Shown in pieces: positions 62,188 through 64,000 of a stretch of 64,000 nt of DNA. The stretch is from Gymnorhina tibicen (Eukaryota > Chordata > Aves > Passeriformes > Artamidae), in the NCBI GenBank assembly GCA_013399875.1, contig VXAZ01018984.1, forward strand, positions 3,106,935-3,170,934, read 5' to 3'. The position numbers were made by a program, and so were the translations under genes. The notes under the pieces are model-generated. The model saw only the letters and a list, made by a program, of their open reading frames with translations, was not told the DNA's origin and searched no databases. Within the stretch, counting starts at the first letter, position 1; every line of letters starts with the position of its first letter.

Positions 62188-63604
62188 CCTTTGTTACCTT
62201 AAAAACCTAACAGCTTCTTAAGGATGATCGTAGTTCATTGCCAAAAGCAAAGCAGTGAGATTAGTCAGATCAAGCAAATATTAAAATATCATCTTCAGCT
62301 GAGTGAAAACTGTCATTGAGGTAGACAAATATTCTCGGGGAAAGAGTGCAACGCAAGAAAGGGTGAGGAAGCCTGAAACATTTCTGTGCACCATGTAGCA
62401 TATAGTATGTTTTAGCTCCAGGCTTCTAATTCAGCTGGGCTCCCTGAGTTTGGACTTGTGTGATCAGACCAGGAAGAGTGCAACTGTATTTTACTGAGGT
62501 AGAACATAAAAGCAGAGGGTTTATACTAATATGTAAAAAGAATTAGTTGAAGAATATTCTATACCTCCATGCTTAGCCACCTGCACTTGTGACTCTGTGC
62601 AGTGGAAGCCTCACAGAATTCTGTTCATTTAATTCTATTTTAAAACTTCACCTGGATAGACTATTTTAATATTTCACTGTTTTTTGATAAAGTGAATAAA
62701 ATCACAGACTAAGAAATATTGATTTTAAAAAGTCATTAAATATTGGATCCATGTCAGTTGGATCTGTGTTAGCAGACTTGTATTTATTGGGAAGTGATTA
62801 CATGAACATTCTCCTTATTTATTATTTCTGCATCTTTAAAATGCTGACTAGCCTGCAATCTGCCTTCTTGGAAATCCTAATTATACAGTAATTCAGTCTG
62901 TTTATAATATGTTTTCAATTTTCACTACATAGTCTACTGTCAGAAAAATATGACATTTGGTTTTATGGAAATATTTAAATCACAACAGCAAGCTACTGCA
63001 TTGGAACTCTGGCTTTTGGAGACAAGGATGGGCTAGTGAAATTGTTCTCTCATAAATGGGACATTCAGAAGAATTCCCGATTGATTTCCATAACAGATGA
63101 GTTAAGCCAATGTGGAGAACATCTGAAATTCCATTGTATTTTAGCAGCATTGTGAAATGGAAGCAAAATCTAAAATGCTGATGAACAGTGTTCAAATACT
63201 GATCTAAATCAACGTTTTGGTTTATTAATTCATAAATTAAATATATATGTATGACTCAGAATTTATCATACTCTTTGTGGCATTTTATTGTAGGTGCTTT
63301 TCAAATATGTGTTATCAGATGAATTTTGGGTGTATTTTTTGTATTTATATTTGGAAGGCTAATTTTTGCTCACACTAATTTTCAATGGAAACATCTAAAC
63401 AATTCCTTTGCTTTGTATTGCAAAAGAGTCTGTGTTTTACAATGGTGTATGGTTTCTTTCAAACCTCCTGATAGCTAATAAATTAGCATGGGCAGCAACA
63501 GCATGCAATATTGGCAGTGTCATTAAAACAAGGCCTTAAGAATAGGCACCTGTAGACAAGGGCCTTGTCTGCTCTCCCGAAATCCCATCAGCTACTGTCA
63601 CTGT
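62188..63604. other. intergenic DNA
   Basis: AT-rich sequence with no gene, RNA or repeat that I recognise. Confidence 0.6.
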
Positions 63605-63692
63605 TGAAAACAGAACGGTGGGCTGGATGGACCTTTCCCTCACCCAGTGAGGCATTTATTTCCTCGTGGTCTTATGGTGTTATCTGCTCACT
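63605..63692 (+). repeat. ancient CR1/L3-like LINE 3' end
   Basis: 'GGTGGGCTGGATGGACCTTT' followed by CCCTCACCCAGTGAGGCATT and a TCTTATGG end matches, in order, the reptilian CR1/L3 tail in which GGGCTGGATGGACC precedes TCTGACCCAGTATGGC and TTCTTATGTTCTTATG. Strongly diverged, so an old insertion. Confidence 0.7.
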
Positions 63693-64000
63693 TTTGTTAC
63701 TACAAATACACTGTGCGGTGTATTTTACTTCATACATAGACAAATATAATTTTAATTTGAGATGCCGCTTGAGTGGACTTCTAATATCAGAGAATTTGCA
63801 TATGAAATGTCAGAAAGTGATTAATTAGCTTTTCATGACAAATAAGGTATCTTTTTCAGTCTGCGGGTTTTTTGTGTGAATTTTTCTACTTAATGAAATT
63901 TACTCACGCTCTTCACATGATCTTCTTGTACATAGCGATGCTGACTCTATGACTGCTCCAAAATTTCTAGTGAGATTGCTGTCTTAAACCTTCTATGGAA
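63693..64000. other. intergenic DNA to the window edge
   Basis: Nothing recognisable is seen in these last 300 bases. Confidence 0.6.

Noticed and set aside
1..64000. CRISPR arrays, operons, prokaryotic mobile elements, tRNA or rRNA genes
   Set aside because: None seen; the window is vertebrate nuclear DNA with spliced exons and CR1 retroposons.

Overview
The window is vertebrate nuclear DNA, most probably from a bird. It is AT-rich and gene-poor, has spliced coding exons, a single strong CpG island, and degenerate CR1-type LINE fragments whose 3' ends carry the ATTCTATGATTCT-like tail typical of avian genomes. No prokaryotic, viral or organellar gene organisation is visible. Nearly all open frames in the window are short and look like chance; only three stretches are convincingly protein coding.

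Those three are consecutive exons of HHIP (hedgehog-interacting protein) on the minus strand, so the gene runs right to left. Counting from the gene's 5' end: exon 2 (18044-18239), exon 3 (10768-10924) and exon 4 (9738-9939). They join in frame with matching phases and give about 185 residues, roughly a quarter of the ~700-residue protein: most of the cysteine-rich (Frizzled-like) domain and the start of the beta-propeller. Later exons lie beyond the left edge. Exon 1 (signal peptide and basic N-terminus) is not visible; the best explanation is that it lies in the 712-base run of N at 25044-25755, inside the CpG island (about 24325-26400) that should be the HHIP promoter.

Layout: 1-9737 intron 4; 9940-10767 intron 3; 10925-18043 intron 2; 18240 to about 25043 intron 1; 24325-26400 CpG island with gap; 26400-64000 upstream intergenic DNA with no recognisable gene, holding several old retroposon fragments and simple repeats. 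This is the expected setting of a developmental regulator next to a long non-coding flank, but no specific enhancer can be proved from the sequence alone.

The most interesting leads are: (a) an ATG-initiated, signal-peptide-like open frame running in frame straight into HHIP exon 2, with a TATA-like box and a perfect GATA-containing inverted repeat upstream, which could be an alternative first exon; (b) an AATAAA signal embedded at the end of exon 4 next to a weak splice donor; (c) the loss of exon 1 in an assembly gap; (d) a pair of perfect 17-bp palindromes in direct repeat in the upstream region.
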